Shown piece by piece: positions 34,224-41,009 of a stretch of 41,009 nucleotides of DNA (its first letter is position 1; each line of letters begins with the position of its first letter). The DNA comes from Actinomycetes bacterium. Its GTDB lineage: Bacteria; Actinomycetota; Acidimicrobiia; Acidimicrobiales; Ilumatobacteraceae. The translations under genes and the position numbers were made by a program. Location: assembly GCA_025356335.1 (NCBI GenBank), contig JANXUF010000009.1, positions 1 through 41,009 on the forward strand, read 5' to 3'. Under the pieces are notes generated by a model, which saw nothing but the letters and a program-made list of their open reading frames with translations, did no database searches and was not told the DNA's origin.

Positions 34224-34520
34224 ATGGTCACATATGGGCTCGTCGTCAAGTTGGTCGCCAAGGCCGGCAAGGAAGCAGAACTCGGCGATTTCCTCGCCGG
34301 CGCGCTGCCGCTTGCCGTGAGCGAGGCCGGTACGCCGATCTGGTTGGCGCTGCGGACCGATGCGAAGACACACTGGATCGTTGATGCCTTCCCATCCGAG
34401 ATCGACCGCCAGGCACACCTCAACGGTCCGATCGCCGCAGCGCTGATGGCCAACGCAGCGACGCTGTTGGACGGCCCTCCGGAGATCCTGCCGGCAGATG
34501 TCCTGGGTGCCAAGCCGTAG
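34224..34520 (+). CDS. Antibiotic biosynthesis monooxygenase (ABM)-domain protein
   Basis: A 98-residue protein with a dimeric alpha/beta ferredoxin-like ABM pattern: YGLVVKLVAKAGKEAELGDFLAGALPLAVSEAGTPIWLALRTDAKTHWIVDAFPSEIDRQAHLNGPIAAALM. Members include quinol monooxygenases (YgiN), heme-degrading IsdG-type enzymes and tailoring oxygenases that need no cofactor. The IsdG catalytic Asn/Trp/His set is not convincingly present, so heme degradation is not supported. The position just upstream of a heme peroxidase gene on the same strand (131 bases) suggests a shared redox role; this is inference. The ATG at 34224 is used. It is divergent from the methyltransferase gene. Confidence 0.82.
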   Translation: MVTYGLVVKLVAKAGKEAELGDFLAGALPLAVSEAGTPIWLALRTDAKTHWIVDAFPSEIDRQAHLNGPIAAALMANAATLLDGPPEILPADVLGAKP

Positions 34521-34580
34521 GCTCGTAGTGGCATCGTTCGGACATCGTGCGGTAGCGTTCGCCACGAAGAGAGAAAGAGG

Positions 34581-34652
34581 ATGCGCGATGTGTCGCCCGT
34601 CCGGCTCGACTCGCGCAACCCCATGATGCCCGTTACAAGGAGCACTGCCTGA
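34581..34652 (+). CDS. 23-residue leader peptide ORF coupled to the DyP peroxidase gene
   Basis: A tiny open frame that starts with ATG at 34581 directly after an AG-rich ribosome-binding region (GAGAGAAAGAGG) and runs 24 codons to TGA at 34650-34652. The stop overlaps the peroxidase start by one base (TGATG). The ribosome-binding site of the peroxidase gene (AAGGAG, 34637-34642) lies inside this frame. The peptide starts MRDVSPV, has three internal or initial methionines including a Met-Met pair, and has several Pro and Arg residues. No cysteine or histidine is present. The arrangement is that of a regulatory leader with translational coupling; translation itself is unproven. Confidence 0.55.
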   Translation: MRDVSPVRLDSRNPMMPVTRSTA

Positions 34653-35575
34653 TGGCAAATCCGCAACCTGCAATTCTCACGAACCTCACCAAGTACCAGT
34701 GGTACACCCATCTCAGCCGTGTCGAGGGTGCCGACCTCGGCATCATCAAGGCGGCCTTGCGCCAGCTCCGCGAAGACTGCGGGCCGATGGGTGTGACCCA
34801 AGCGGTGAACGCCTGCGTTCTCTTCGGGCCGACATTGCTCGCCGACCTGACCGATGACATTCCGGACGACTTCCAGAAGTACCCCGGCTACGAGTCGCCG
34901 GACGGCAAGATCGCCAAAGGCACCCAGGAAGAGTTGCTGATCTGGCTGCATTCCGAGGACAAGGACCTCTGCTGGGAAGCTCAGTTCAAGTTCCGCAACG
35001 CTGTCGCCGGCCACATGACCGTCGCCCGCGAGACGCCGACCTTCATCTACCGCAACAGCCTCGACCTCACCGGCTTCATCGACGGAACGGGCAACCCGGC
35101 ACCTGAGGATCAACACGACCGCGGCATCGTCGCCGATGGCGAACCCGGCGCTGGTGGATCGTTCTGCATCGCCCAGCGTTGGGTGCACGACCTCAAGTAC
35201 TTCAATGGTCTGTCGCTCGAGGATCAGGAGAACGTCTTCGGTCGCACCAAGGACGACTCAACCAAGCTCGCCGTCCAGGTCCCGACCTCGCACCTCTCCC
35301 ACGTCGAACTGCGTGAGGGGACAACCGCAGACGAGAGCACGCCGAAGCGCGGGGAGATGGTTCGTCGCTCCACGCCATACGCCTTCCACGACGGGACCGT
35401 CGGTCTGTACTTCATGGGGTTCAGCAAGACCCAGGCCGTGCTCCGCGAACGCATGGAAGCGATGTACGGTATGAGCGGCAACGCTCGCGATGCCATCACC
35501 GACTATTCGACGCCGGCGTCCGGCTCGTACTATTTCGCTCCGTCAGCGGAGACACTGGACGCGGCCCTCGCCTGA
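34652..35575 (+). CDS. Dye-decolorising (DyP-type) heme peroxidase, YfeX-like
   Basis: A 307-residue DyP peroxidase. The signature GFIDGTGNP carries the catalytic Asp144. The block GGSFCIAQRWVHDLKYFNGLSLEDQENVFGRTKDDS resembles E. coli YfeX closely. The heme-ligating histidine is probably His214 in PTSHLSHVE, and the distal arginine Arg238 in MVRRSTPYA. The end GSYYFAPSAETLDAAL fits the family. It would use H2O2 on dyes, porphyrinogens or other reductants, in the cytoplasm: no signal peptide is present, and I see no typical encapsulin cargo-loading tail. Translation may be coupled to the leader ORF at 34581-34652. A strong hairpin after the stop (35589-35625) probably ends the transcript. Confidence 0.94.
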   Translation: MANPQPAILTNLTKYQWYTHLSRVEGADLGIIKAALRQLREDCGPMGVTQAVNACVLFGPTLLADLTDDIPDDFQKYPGYESPDGKIAKGTQEELLIWLHSEDKDLCWEAQFKFRNAVAGHMTVARETPTFIYRNSLDLTGFIDGTGNPAPEDQHDRGIVADGEPGAGGSFCIAQRWVHDLKYFNGLSLEDQENVFGRTKDDSTKLAVQVPTSHLSHVELREGTTADESTPKRGEMVRRSTPYAFHDGTVGLYFMGFSKTQAVLRERMEAMYGMSGNARDAITDYSTPASGSYYFAPSAETLDAALA

Positions 35576-35588
35576 TCGTTCGTGTATC

Positions 35589-35625
35589 GTGCGTCGCCCT
35601 GTGCCGGGGGGTCAGGGCGACGCAC
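35589..35625 (+). terminator. Strong hairpin terminator after the DyP gene
   Basis: GTGCGTCGCCCT (35589-35600) pairs perfectly with AGGGCGACGCAC (35614-35625) around a 13-base loop, starting 13 bases after the peroxidase stop codon. The following bases are T-rich only in part (GTTCGTTCTGTCGTT), so it could be an intrinsic terminator of the weak-U-tract actinobacterial type. Confidence 0.7.
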
Positions 35626-35651
35626 GTTCGTTCTGTCGTTGCGATTGACAG

Positions 35652-36881
35652 ATGGGGGATTCGGTGGCAGGTCCGATGGATGGAGTCCGCGTCGTCGAAC
35701 TCGGCGTATGGATCGCAGGCCCCGCGGCAGCCGGGGTACTCGCCGACTGGGGAGCGGACGTCATCAAGATCGAACCGCCCGCCGGAGACCCTGCACGTAC
35801 GTTCCAACGAATGCTCGGCGGCGACATGCCGACGAACCCGGTGTTCGAACTCGACAACCGCAGCAAGCGCAGCATCGTCGTCGACCTGGCGACGGACTCC
35901 GGTCGGGCACTGGCGTTGGAACTCATCGACAGCGCCGATGTCTTCGTGACCAACGTGCGCTCCGGTGCCTTGGCACGAGCCGGCCTCGGAGCGGCGACGC
36001 TGCTCGAGCGCAATCCGCGTCTGATCTACGGGCATATCACCGGCTACGGCCTCGAGGGTCCCGACGCCGACCGTGCCGCCTACGACATCGCCGCCTTCTG
36101 GGCGCGTTCTGGCATCGCCCATCTGCTGACACCTGATGGTGCCAAACTCCCGTTCCAGCGCGGTGGGATGGGCGATCATTCGACGGGCGTGCAGTTCGCA
36201 GGAGCGATCTCCGCCGCCCTGTTCTCGCGTGAACGCACGGGCCATGGGCAACTCGTTTCGTCCTCGCTGCTGCGGCAGGGGGTGTACACGATCGGGTTCG
36301 ACCTCAACCTCGTCCTCGGGTGGGGGCAGCATCCCGAGATCGGCAATCGCGAGACGATGCTCAACGTCTGCATCAACAACTACACCGCCGGCGACGGTCG
36401 CCGTTTCTGGATCGTCGGACTCGAAGGCGATCGGCACTGGCCGCCGATCGCCCGCTCGATCGGCCGCACCGAATGGCTCGCAGACGAGCGGTTCGCCACA
36501 GCACGCTCGCGCGCCCACAACGCCAGAGAACTGATCGCCCTGCTCGATGCCGAGTTCGCCAAGAAATCGCTGGACGAATGGGCAGATGTGTTCGCCGAGG
36601 AGCCGGACATGTTCTGGGCACCGGTCAACTCAGCCGAAGAGATCCTCAACGACCCGCAGTTACGCCACGCCGGCGGCCTGGTCGAGGTGCCGGACGAGTT
36701 CGGCAGCACCACGATGATCGCCACCCCGGCGGACTTCGGCGGCACGCCGTGGTCGCCACGCTGGATTGCCCCGAAGCTCGGTGAGCACACCGCCGAGATC
36801 CTCCACGAATTCGGCCGATCCGACGACGACATCGCCGCGCTGGTCAGCGAAGGTGCCGTCGGCCTGCTCGCAGACGACTGA
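35652..36881 (+). CDS. Family III (CaiB/BaiF) CoA-transferase
   Basis: A 409-residue CoA-transferase of the formyl-CoA/L-carnitine type. The start VRVVELGVWIAGPAAAGVLADWGADVIKIEPPAGDPAR is characteristic. The catalytic aspartate is Asp175 in RGGMGDHSTG, where the family forms an aspartyl-acyl mixed anhydride. Further blocks are GHGQLVSSSLLRQGVYTIG and WAPVNSAEEILNDPQLRHAGGLVEVP. It moves CoA between acids; the donor and acceptor are unknown, though oxalate, carnitine, aromatic or fatty acids are all used in this family. The ATG at 35652 is used; a GTG four codons on is possible. It stands between a terminator upstream and a convergent unknown gene downstream. Confidence 0.93.
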   Translation: MGDSVAGPMDGVRVVELGVWIAGPAAAGVLADWGADVIKIEPPAGDPARTFQRMLGGDMPTNPVFELDNRSKRSIVVDLATDSGRALALELIDSADVFVTNVRSGALARAGLGAATLLERNPRLIYGHITGYGLEGPDADRAAYDIAAFWARSGIAHLLTPDGAKLPFQRGGMGDHSTGVQFAGAISAALFSRERTGHGQLVSSSLLRQGVYTIGFDLNLVLGWGQHPEIGNRETMLNVCINNYTAGDGRRFWIVGLEGDRHWPPIARSIGRTEWLADERFATARSRAHNARELIALLDAEFAKKSLDEWADVFAEEPDMFWAPVNSAEEILNDPQLRHAGGLVEVPDEFGSTTMIATPADFGGTPWSPRWIAPKLGEHTAEILHEFGRSDDDIAALVSEGAVGLLADD

Positions 36882-36909
36882 CGCTCGACCAGCAGTATCG
36901 GTCTGCCGG

Positions 36910-37320
36910 TCAGCGGAGCGGGGTCGTGCGGCCGAGGAGGTCTTCCTTCCAGGCGCGGAAACGGGTGTGGTGGTTGCCGCTCGGGCCGAATCCGTCGCCA
37001 TTGCCGTCCGGGAACAGCCGGAACGTCGACTGCCGTCCGAGATCGCCGGCATCGGCGGCCCAGTATCTGGCGTCCCCCCCGGCAGCGGGACCCGACCGCC
37101 ACAGTAGCCACGGACCGATACGCCGTTTGTAGGTAGCGACGGGCTGGCCGGGCAGATCGTCACCGAGCACCAACAGCTCGACTGGTGCCTCGATCCAGGC
37201 AGTCGCCACGATGTTGCGGGCGCGGGTCGGCGTCAGCGGCAGAGCGGTCGTCGTCACTGGAGTTTCGTCGTCAGGGCGTTGGTCATACCGCAACGCCGGT
37301 TCGCTCGGTACATCGGTCAC
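36910..37320 (-). CDS. Conserved-looking protein of unknown function
   Basis: A 136-residue soluble protein I do not recognise. After a disordered, proline- and threonine-rich start (residues 1-33) comes a compact domain. It contains NIVATAWIEAPVELLVLGDDLPGQPVATYKRRIGPWLLWRSGPAAGGDARYWA, then RQSTFRLFPDG and HHTRFRAWKEDLLG. The many aromatic residues (five Trp, two Tyr) and alternating hydrophobics suggest a small beta-rich fold. No signal peptide, membrane segment or cysteine is seen. The GTG at 37320 follows AGGA at a good distance. It is divergent from the SCO6745-family gene by 53 bases, so the two may be co-regulated. Confidence 0.65.
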   Translation of the reverse strand: MTDVPSEPALRYDQRPDDETPVTTTALPLTPTRARNIVATAWIEAPVELLVLGDDLPGQPVATYKRRIGPWLLWRSGPAAGGDARYWAADAGDLGRQSTFRLFPDGNGDGFGPSGNHHTRFRAWKEDLLGRTTPLR

Positions 37321-37373
37321 CTGTTCGTTCCTATCGCTGCTGTTCACCGATCGCACCCGTGCGAGGATGACGC

Positions 37374-38282
37374 ATGGACTACGAAGAGATCGCCGCCCAC
37401 TTCCTGACGTATTCGCCTGCGCCAACTCCGGTACTGCCGACCTCGCCGGCACGGCGTCTACGCGACTCCGTCGAGGCGATCGCCACGATCGGCTGGTGGT
37501 CTCGATCGGCAGCTGACAGCGCCAATGCACTCGGCCACGACTTCTTCGACGCCTACGTATGGGGTCGCGCTGCGTCGCTCGGTGCGGACGTCTCGGCGCC
37601 GGTCGTCGTCGCTGCCTTCGGCGTCTTCGAGGCCGGACTGCTCGGCGCATGCTACGAGCGGGCGCGACAGGTCTCGTCACGCGATGCGGTCCTTGCGGCA
37701 CGCTCCACCGGTGCTGCTGCCGGCCTGGCACATGCAACAGCAGGCGTCGATGTGCAGGACATCAAGGCGCTCGGGTTGCAGTTGCTGGCAGCACTCGGAG
37801 ACCTCGACGTCACGGCTCGTCCACTGTTCGGCGCACTGCGGGCGTTGACGGTTCCGCCCGATCCGCACGGCCGTCTGTGGCGGGCAGCGGAACTCGTCCG
37901 CGAGCACCGTGGCGACGGTCACCTGGCGGCATGTGTCGCAGCCGGTCTCGACCCGGTCGAGATGAACATCTTGACGGAGGTCTGGCTGGAGTATCCGGTC
38001 GGCGAATACTCTTCGACACGCGGCTTCTCCAAGGAACGGATCGCCCTCGCAGTCGCCAACCTGCAGGCACGTGGCTGGATGACCGCCGAGGGCACGCTGT
38101 CGGACGAGGGACGAGCCGGCCGCGAGAACATCGAATGGGCGACGGATCGTTCGCAACAGTCGTTCATCGACGCCCTGGGATCAGCGGTCGAGGACGTCAT
38201 CCGCATGGCGACGGTCGTCTCCGACGCCGTCGTTCTCGCCCACGCTGCGCCAGCCGACCCCCGCAAGCGCGCCGCCGGCTAA
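37374..38282 (+). CDS. SCO6745-family protein
   Basis: A 302-residue member of the actinobacterial SCO6745 family. The recognisable blocks are AYVWGRAASLGADVSAPVVVAAFGVFE, LFGALRALTVPPDPHGRLWRAAELVREHRGDGHLAACVAAGLDPVEMNIL and a C-terminal winged-helix-like region (STRGFSKERIALAVANLQARGWMTAEGTLSDEGRAGRENIE). The function of the family is not established. The REHRGDGH segment is its signature, and the C-terminal part resembles a MarR-like helix-turn-helix, so a regulatory or ligand-binding role is plausible. The ATG at 37374 is preceded by GAGG at a good distance. The gene is followed by a long hairpin-rich intergenic region. Confidence 0.85.
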   Translation: MDYEEIAAHFLTYSPAPTPVLPTSPARRLRDSVEAIATIGWWSRSAADSANALGHDFFDAYVWGRAASLGADVSAPVVVAAFGVFEAGLLGACYERARQVSSRDAVLAARSTGAAAGLAHATAGVDVQDIKALGLQLLAALGDLDVTARPLFGALRALTVPPDPHGRLWRAAELVREHRGDGHLAACVAAGLDPVEMNILTEVWLEYPVGEYSSTRGFSKERIALAVANLQARGWMTAEGTLSDEGRAGRENIEWATDRSQQSFIDALGSAVEDVIRMATVVSDAVVLAHAAPADPRKRAAG

Positions 38283-38354
38283 CGCGTCTGTCTTCCTCAC
38301 TCGGTCGCTTGCTCGTTCCTCGCTCGCTCTCTCCGTTCCGGTCGAGTTTGTTTG

Positions 38355-38430
38355 AGCGGCTTCGCCGCGCTGTTCTGTTGGCGGCGGCCAGCAAGCTGGC
38401 CTTGCCGCCGGACTCAGGGGCTACCGCCCC
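38355..38430. repeat. Cluster of three hairpins (REP-like/terminator region)
   Basis: Three stem-loops lie in a row: GCGGC-TTC-GCCGC (38356-38368); a 13-bp interrupted stem made of GGCGGC/GCCGCC and GGCCAGC/GCTGGCC (38380-38409); and GGGGC-TACC-GCCCC (38417-38430). They occupy the 346-base gap between the SCO6745-family gene and the convergent dioxygenase gene. A pyrimidine-rich tract of repeated CTCG/GCTC words (38290-38345) precedes them. No U-run follows, so they could act as transcription barriers or be a REP-type dispersed element. No gene is supported between 38283 and 38628. Confidence 0.6.
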
Positions 38431-38506
38431 CGAACCCCCGACGGAGTCGCTGAACGCAACGTCCACTGACCGCTTCCCAGCTGGTTCGACCACGAGGACA
38501 TGCTCC

Positions 38507-38568
38507 CCCGAGTGTCAACGCAGCAGCCGAGTGTGCTGACACCCGTAGCGGTCGCCACGACACTCGGG
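38507..38568. repeat. 10-bp inverted repeat at the edge of the dispersed repeat array
   Basis: CCCGAGTGTC (38507-38516) is the exact complement of GACACTCGGG (38559-38568). The right arm is the first unit of the tandem array at 38559-38625. A further CCGAGTGTGCTGACACCCG segment between them carries a partial copy in each orientation. Confidence 0.65.
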
Positions 38569-38625
38569 TGCGGCTATGACACTGGGTGCGGCTATGACAC
38601 TCGGGTGCGGCTCTGACACTCGGGT
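38559..38625. repeat. Tandem ~19-bp repeat, 3.5 copies (dispersed repeat, copy B)
   Basis: Units of GACACTCGGGTGCGGCTAT follow each other at 38559, 38578 (one base shorter), 38596 and, truncated, 38615. The array ends three bases before the stop codon of the minus-strand dioxygenase gene at 38629. A two-unit relative lies at 14266-14293, also just past the stop of a minus-strand gene. Each unit contains CACTCGGGTG, which can form a tiny CAC/GTG stem with a four-base loop. Confidence 0.8.
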
Positions 38626-38628
38626 CGG

Positions 38629-39414
38629 TCAGGTGCCGATGGTGTAGGAGGTCATCGAGAGGGAACCCATCGCGTAGCCGTCTACGAGAATCTTCGCCTG
38701 CTCGTTCGTTGCTGACGCGACTCCTGCGAGGTAGAGCATCGGGATGAAGTGGTCGGGAGTCGGGACGGCAGCGCGGAAATCGGGATGGGTGGCGAGCGAA
38801 GGCGCGTCGGCGGGGTTCGATGTGAGGATCGACTTCGCCGACTCGTTGAAGCGTTGCGCCCAGTCGAAGGCCGCCTCAGGACGGGACCAGTCGAGCCTGC
38901 CGAGGTTGTGGACGACGTTGCCGCTGCCGACGATCAGCACACCGGTGTGACGCAGCGCCGACAGCGTCGCCCCCAGTTCGAGGTGATAGTCGAACGGTTT
39001 CTCGGCGTTGATCGCCAACTGTACGACTGGAATGTCAGCTTCCGGATAGACGTGGGAGAGTACGGACCAGGTGCCGTGATCGAGCCCCCAGCTGTCGTTG
39101 TCCATTCCGACCCAGGTCGGTTTGGCGAGCTCGGCGACCTCCTCGGCGAGTTCCGCCGAGCCGGCGGCCGGGTACTGCTTGTCGAAGAGCTCCTGCGGAA
39201 ATCCGTAGAAGTCGTGGATCGTGCGTGGGGTGGCCATCGCCGTCACCGCCGTCGCATTGATGTACCAGTGAGCGGAGATCACCAGAATCGCCCTCGGCCT
39301 GGGAATACTCGCACCGAAGGTCCGCCACGACTCGGTGTATCGGTTCGTCTCGAGCGCGTTCATCGGGCTGCCGTGCCCGATGAACGCCGCTGGCATCCGT
39401 GTGGTTGTTTGCAT
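38629..39414 (-). CDS. DODA-type extradiol aromatic ring-opening dioxygenase (YgiD-like)
   Basis: A 261-residue class III extradiol dioxygenase of the LigB/DODA group. Features are [11 protein letters not shown] (metal-binding His), [10 protein letters not shown] (second His), [67 protein letters not shown] and [13 protein letters not shown] (third His). E. coli YgiD opens 4,5-DOPA between carbons 4 and 5; bacterial homologues act on various catechols with Fe(II) or Zn(II). No catechol pathway genes are adjacent, so the natural substrate is open. The ATG at 39414 is used. It is the only complete gene between the repeat region and the DUF559 relic. Confidence 0.92.
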   Translation of the reverse strand: MQTTTRMPAAFIGHGSPMNALETNRYTESWRTFGASIPRPRAILVISAHWYINATAVTAMATPRTIHDFYGFPQELFDKQYPAAGSAELAEEVAELAKPTWVGMDNDSWGLDHGTWSVLSHVYPEADIPVVQLAINAEKPFDYHLELGATLSALRHTGVLIVGSGNVVHNLGRLDWSRPEAAFDWAQRFNESAKSILTSNPADAPSLATHPDFRAAVPTPDHFIPMLYLAGVASATNEQAKILVDGYAMGSLSMTSYTIGT

Positions 39415-39471
39415 CGGCCGAATCCTACGGCCCCCCGTGCCGCCCGCTTCTGTGTCAGCGGCTTGACTATG

Positions 39472-40109
39472 GATGCGACCATCATCGTTCGCCCGGATCG
39501 GGCGAACGCGACAGGTCAGCGCGAGACCATCTGGCAGGTCGCCGTCACGTCACCGCCGCGAACGATCATCGACCTCGCCCGGTTCGAGACGCCCGAGCGA
39601 GTTTCGATCGCCACCGACTCGGCCCTGCGCGATGGGGGCATCACCGAAAGGCATCTTCATGCCCGGATCGCTGCCCTGCGATCCAAGGGTCGCCACCGGA
39701 TTCCTGACCTGATCCGGATCATCGGGGGGTCCGAGATCAGTCGGGGCGGCCACAGCTGGCTCGAACGACGCCTGCTCGAAATCGTCGCCGAGTCCGGACT
39801 GCCTCGGCCCGTTTGTCAACAGACCTCACCACGGCGCGTGACCGTCTCGTGCGGGTCGACTTCAGGTTTCCGGGGACTCCACTCGTGATCGAGGTGCTCG
39901 GGTATTCCTTTCACCGCACGCGATCGCAGATGCAACGTGATGCCGAGCGGATGAACCAACTGGTGCTCGACGGTTTCGTGGTCCTGCAGTTCACCTACCT
40001 GGATGTGACCGACGAGCCTGATTGGTCATCGGTCAGATTCGTGATGCCTTGGAACGACCGCTCACTGATCCGCCGCGACACGAAATCTGACTGTGAGACA
40101 AGCGAATGA
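39472..40109 (+). pseudogene. Frameshifted, N-terminally truncated AbiEi-like/DUF559 (Vsr-fold nuclease-like) gene
   Basis: Two frames join into one protein of a well-known actinobacterial family. The first, 39472 to about 39825, reads [59 protein letters not shown], then SRGGHSWLERRLLEIVAESGLPRP. It shifts frame near 39820-39830 to ARDRLVRVDFRFPGTPLVIEVLGYSFHRTRSQMQRDAERMNQLVLDGFVVLQFTYLDVTDEPDW, ending at 40109. The second part is the DUF559/Vsr-like domain with Asp (RVDF) and Glu (IEVLG) in nuclease-like positions. The N-terminal AbiEi-type winged helix that normally precedes it is missing. Loss of about one base and the lack of the start make it a pseudogene. Confidence 0.75.
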
Positions 40110-40115
40110 CGCAGC

Positions 40116-41009
40116 TCAGGTCGGTTTGCGCTCGGCTTCCTGGCGGTTGGCGAGGTACCACTCGAGCGTCCGGTGAAGTCCCTCGTCGAAGTCCATCTGT
40201 GCTCGCCAGCCGAGCAGGTCTTCGGCCCGCGCGACAGACACCCGCCGGCGTGGTTGGCCGTCGGGCTTGGTTGGATCCCAGACGAGCTCGCCATCGAATT
40301 GGACCAGCCGCGCAAGGGTCTCGACGGTCTCGCGAATCGTCACCTCGCGGTCGTTACCGATGTTGATCGGTTCGGTTCCTACATGGTGCTCGGCCGCCAA
40401 CACGATCGCAGCCGCTGCGTCCTCGACGTACAGATACTCGCGGCTGGCCCGACCGGTTCCCCAGACGTCGACCTTGTCCGCCCCCGACTCCTTGGCCTCG
40501 ACGCACTTCTTCATCAACGCGGGAATCACATGCGAAACCGATGGATGGAATTTGTCGCCGGGGCCATAGAGATTGGTCGGGATCAGGTACGCGAAACGCT
40601 GGCCGTACTGCTGCTCGTTGACCTGAGCGTGGATCAGATGAGCCTTCTTGGCGATGCCGTACGGCGCGTTCGTCTCCTCCGGATACCCGTCCCAGAGGCT
40701 TTCCTCCTGGAACGGCACCGGTGTGAACTTCGGATAGGAGCAGACCGTGCCGACCAGTGTCGTCTTCTCGACCGTCGGGCTGAGGCGCGCCGCTTCGATG
40801 ATGTACGTCCCCATCAGCAGATTGTCGAGGTACAGCGGCGCCGGGGCGACCTGGTTGTACCCGATTCCGCCGACGCGTGCGGCGAGATGCACGATGTGGT
40901 GCGGTTCGGCGGATGCGACGAGACGGTCGGCTTCACCTGGCCGAGTGAGGTCGAAATCGACGCTGCGCGGCGAGATGACCGTGGCTCCGAGGGAACGCAG
41001 CTTGGCGAC
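40116..41009 (-). CDS. GDP-L-fucose synthase-like NAD-dependent epimerase/reductase (5' end beyond window)
   Basis: The last 297 residues of an extended SDR, open to the window edge. Visible are VHLAARVGGIGYNQVAPAPLYLDNLLMGTYIIEAA, the catalytic Ser/Thr region VGTVCSYPKFTPVPFQEESLWDGYPEETNAPYGIAKK (Tyr and Lys of YxxxK), TNLYGPGDKFHPSVSHVIPALMKK and FDEGLHRTLEWYLANR. The HLAARVGGI and SYPKFxPxPxxE blocks are those of GDP-L-fucose synthase, which converts GDP-4-keto-6-deoxy-mannose to GDP-L-fucose for cell-surface glycans. Related actinobacterial epimerases share them, so the sugar is not certain. The Rossmann GxxGxxG motif lies outside the window. It could start a surface-polysaccharide cluster beyond the edge. 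Confidence 0.85.
   Translation of the reverse strand, partial: VAKLRSLGATVISPRSVDFDLTRPGEADRLVASAEPHHIVHLAARVGGIGYNQVAPAPLYLDNLLMGTYIIEAARLSPTVEKTTLVGTVCSYPKFTPVPFQEESLWDGYPEETNAPYGIAKKAHLIHAQVNEQQYGQRFAYLIPTNLYGPGDKFHPSVSHVIPALMKKCVEAKESGADKVDVWGTGRASREYLYVEDAAAAIVLAAEHHVGTEPINIGNDREVTIRETVETLARLVQFDGELVWDPTKPDGQPRRRVSVARAEDLLGWRAQMDFDEGLHRTLEWYLANRQEAERKPT

Noticed and set aside
38559..38625. CRISPR array
   Set aside because: The ~19-bp units are directly tandem with no spacers, and no cas genes are present.
1..41009. Prophage, integrative element or secondary-metabolite gene cluster
   Set aside because: I see no integrase, phage structural gene, transposase, polyketide or peptide synthetase. 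The genes are mixed metabolic types in short units.
1..41009. tRNA or rRNA genes
   Set aside because: Reading for tRNA arms (GGTTCGANTCC with an acceptor stem) and rRNA motifs gave no convincing candidate. The only GTTCGAATC-like word seen falls inside msrB.

Overview
The window is chromosomal DNA from a high-GC Gram-positive-type bacterium, most likely an actinobacterium and possibly of the Acidimicrobiia (Ilumatobacter-like) kind. The clues are the high GC content, strongly GC-biased third codon positions, frequent GTG starts, a PPOX/F420-type flavin protein, a SCO6745-family protein, Thr/Ser-rich lipoproteins and a relic of the AbiEi/DUF559 family common in actinobacteria. The lineage is an inference. 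I see no rRNA, tRNA, CRISPR array, prophage or intact insertion sequence. CDS coordinates include the stop codon.

Layout. 0-5 kb: the end of a MerR regulator, an acyl-CoA synthetase, an M20 peptidase, and clpP divergent from an SRPBCC-ArsR pair with two matching palindromes between them. 5-9 kb: an unknown membrane-anchored protein, a PPOX protein, a decayed Fic fragment and an esterase lipoprotein. 9-12 kb: a D-2-hydroxyglutarate dehydrogenase-like flavoprotein divergent from a DUF1338/HglS-like enzyme, which together would convert 2-oxoadipate to 2-oxoglutarate; a CinA-like protein overlaps the latter. 12-17 kb: a lipoprotein esterase, an SDR, a crotonase-fold protein lacking the usual glutamates, an MFS exporter and a small membrane protein. 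17-23.6 kb: HxlR divergent from a cytoplasmic HtrA-like protease, fumarase, a small PRPP-synthetase-like protein, MsrB, a BtuF-like protein without a signal peptide, and two alpha/beta hydrolases. 23.6-33.4 kb: a fused 5-oxoprolinase, a 59-residue four-cysteine protein, full-length HrpA helicase and a DHA2 exporter. 33.4-38.3 kb: a methyltransferase, an ABM monooxygenase, a DyP peroxidase with a newly noticed 23-residue leader peptide, a family III CoA-transferase, an unknown protein and a SCO6745-family protein. 38.3-41 kb: a hairpin- and repeat-rich intergenic stretch, a DODA-type dioxygenase, a frameshifted DUF559 relic and the C-terminal part of a GDP-L-fucose synthase-like enzyme.

Most of the window is ordinary metabolism and stress-related genes in short transcription units. 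The best candidates for something undescribed are the ClpP/ArsR/SRPBCC regulatory module, the HglS/D2HGDH pair, the leader peptide coupled to the DyP peroxidase, the three-copy 17-bp iteron upstream of hrpA, and a dispersed ~19-bp intergenic repeat present at 14.3 kb and 38.6 kb.
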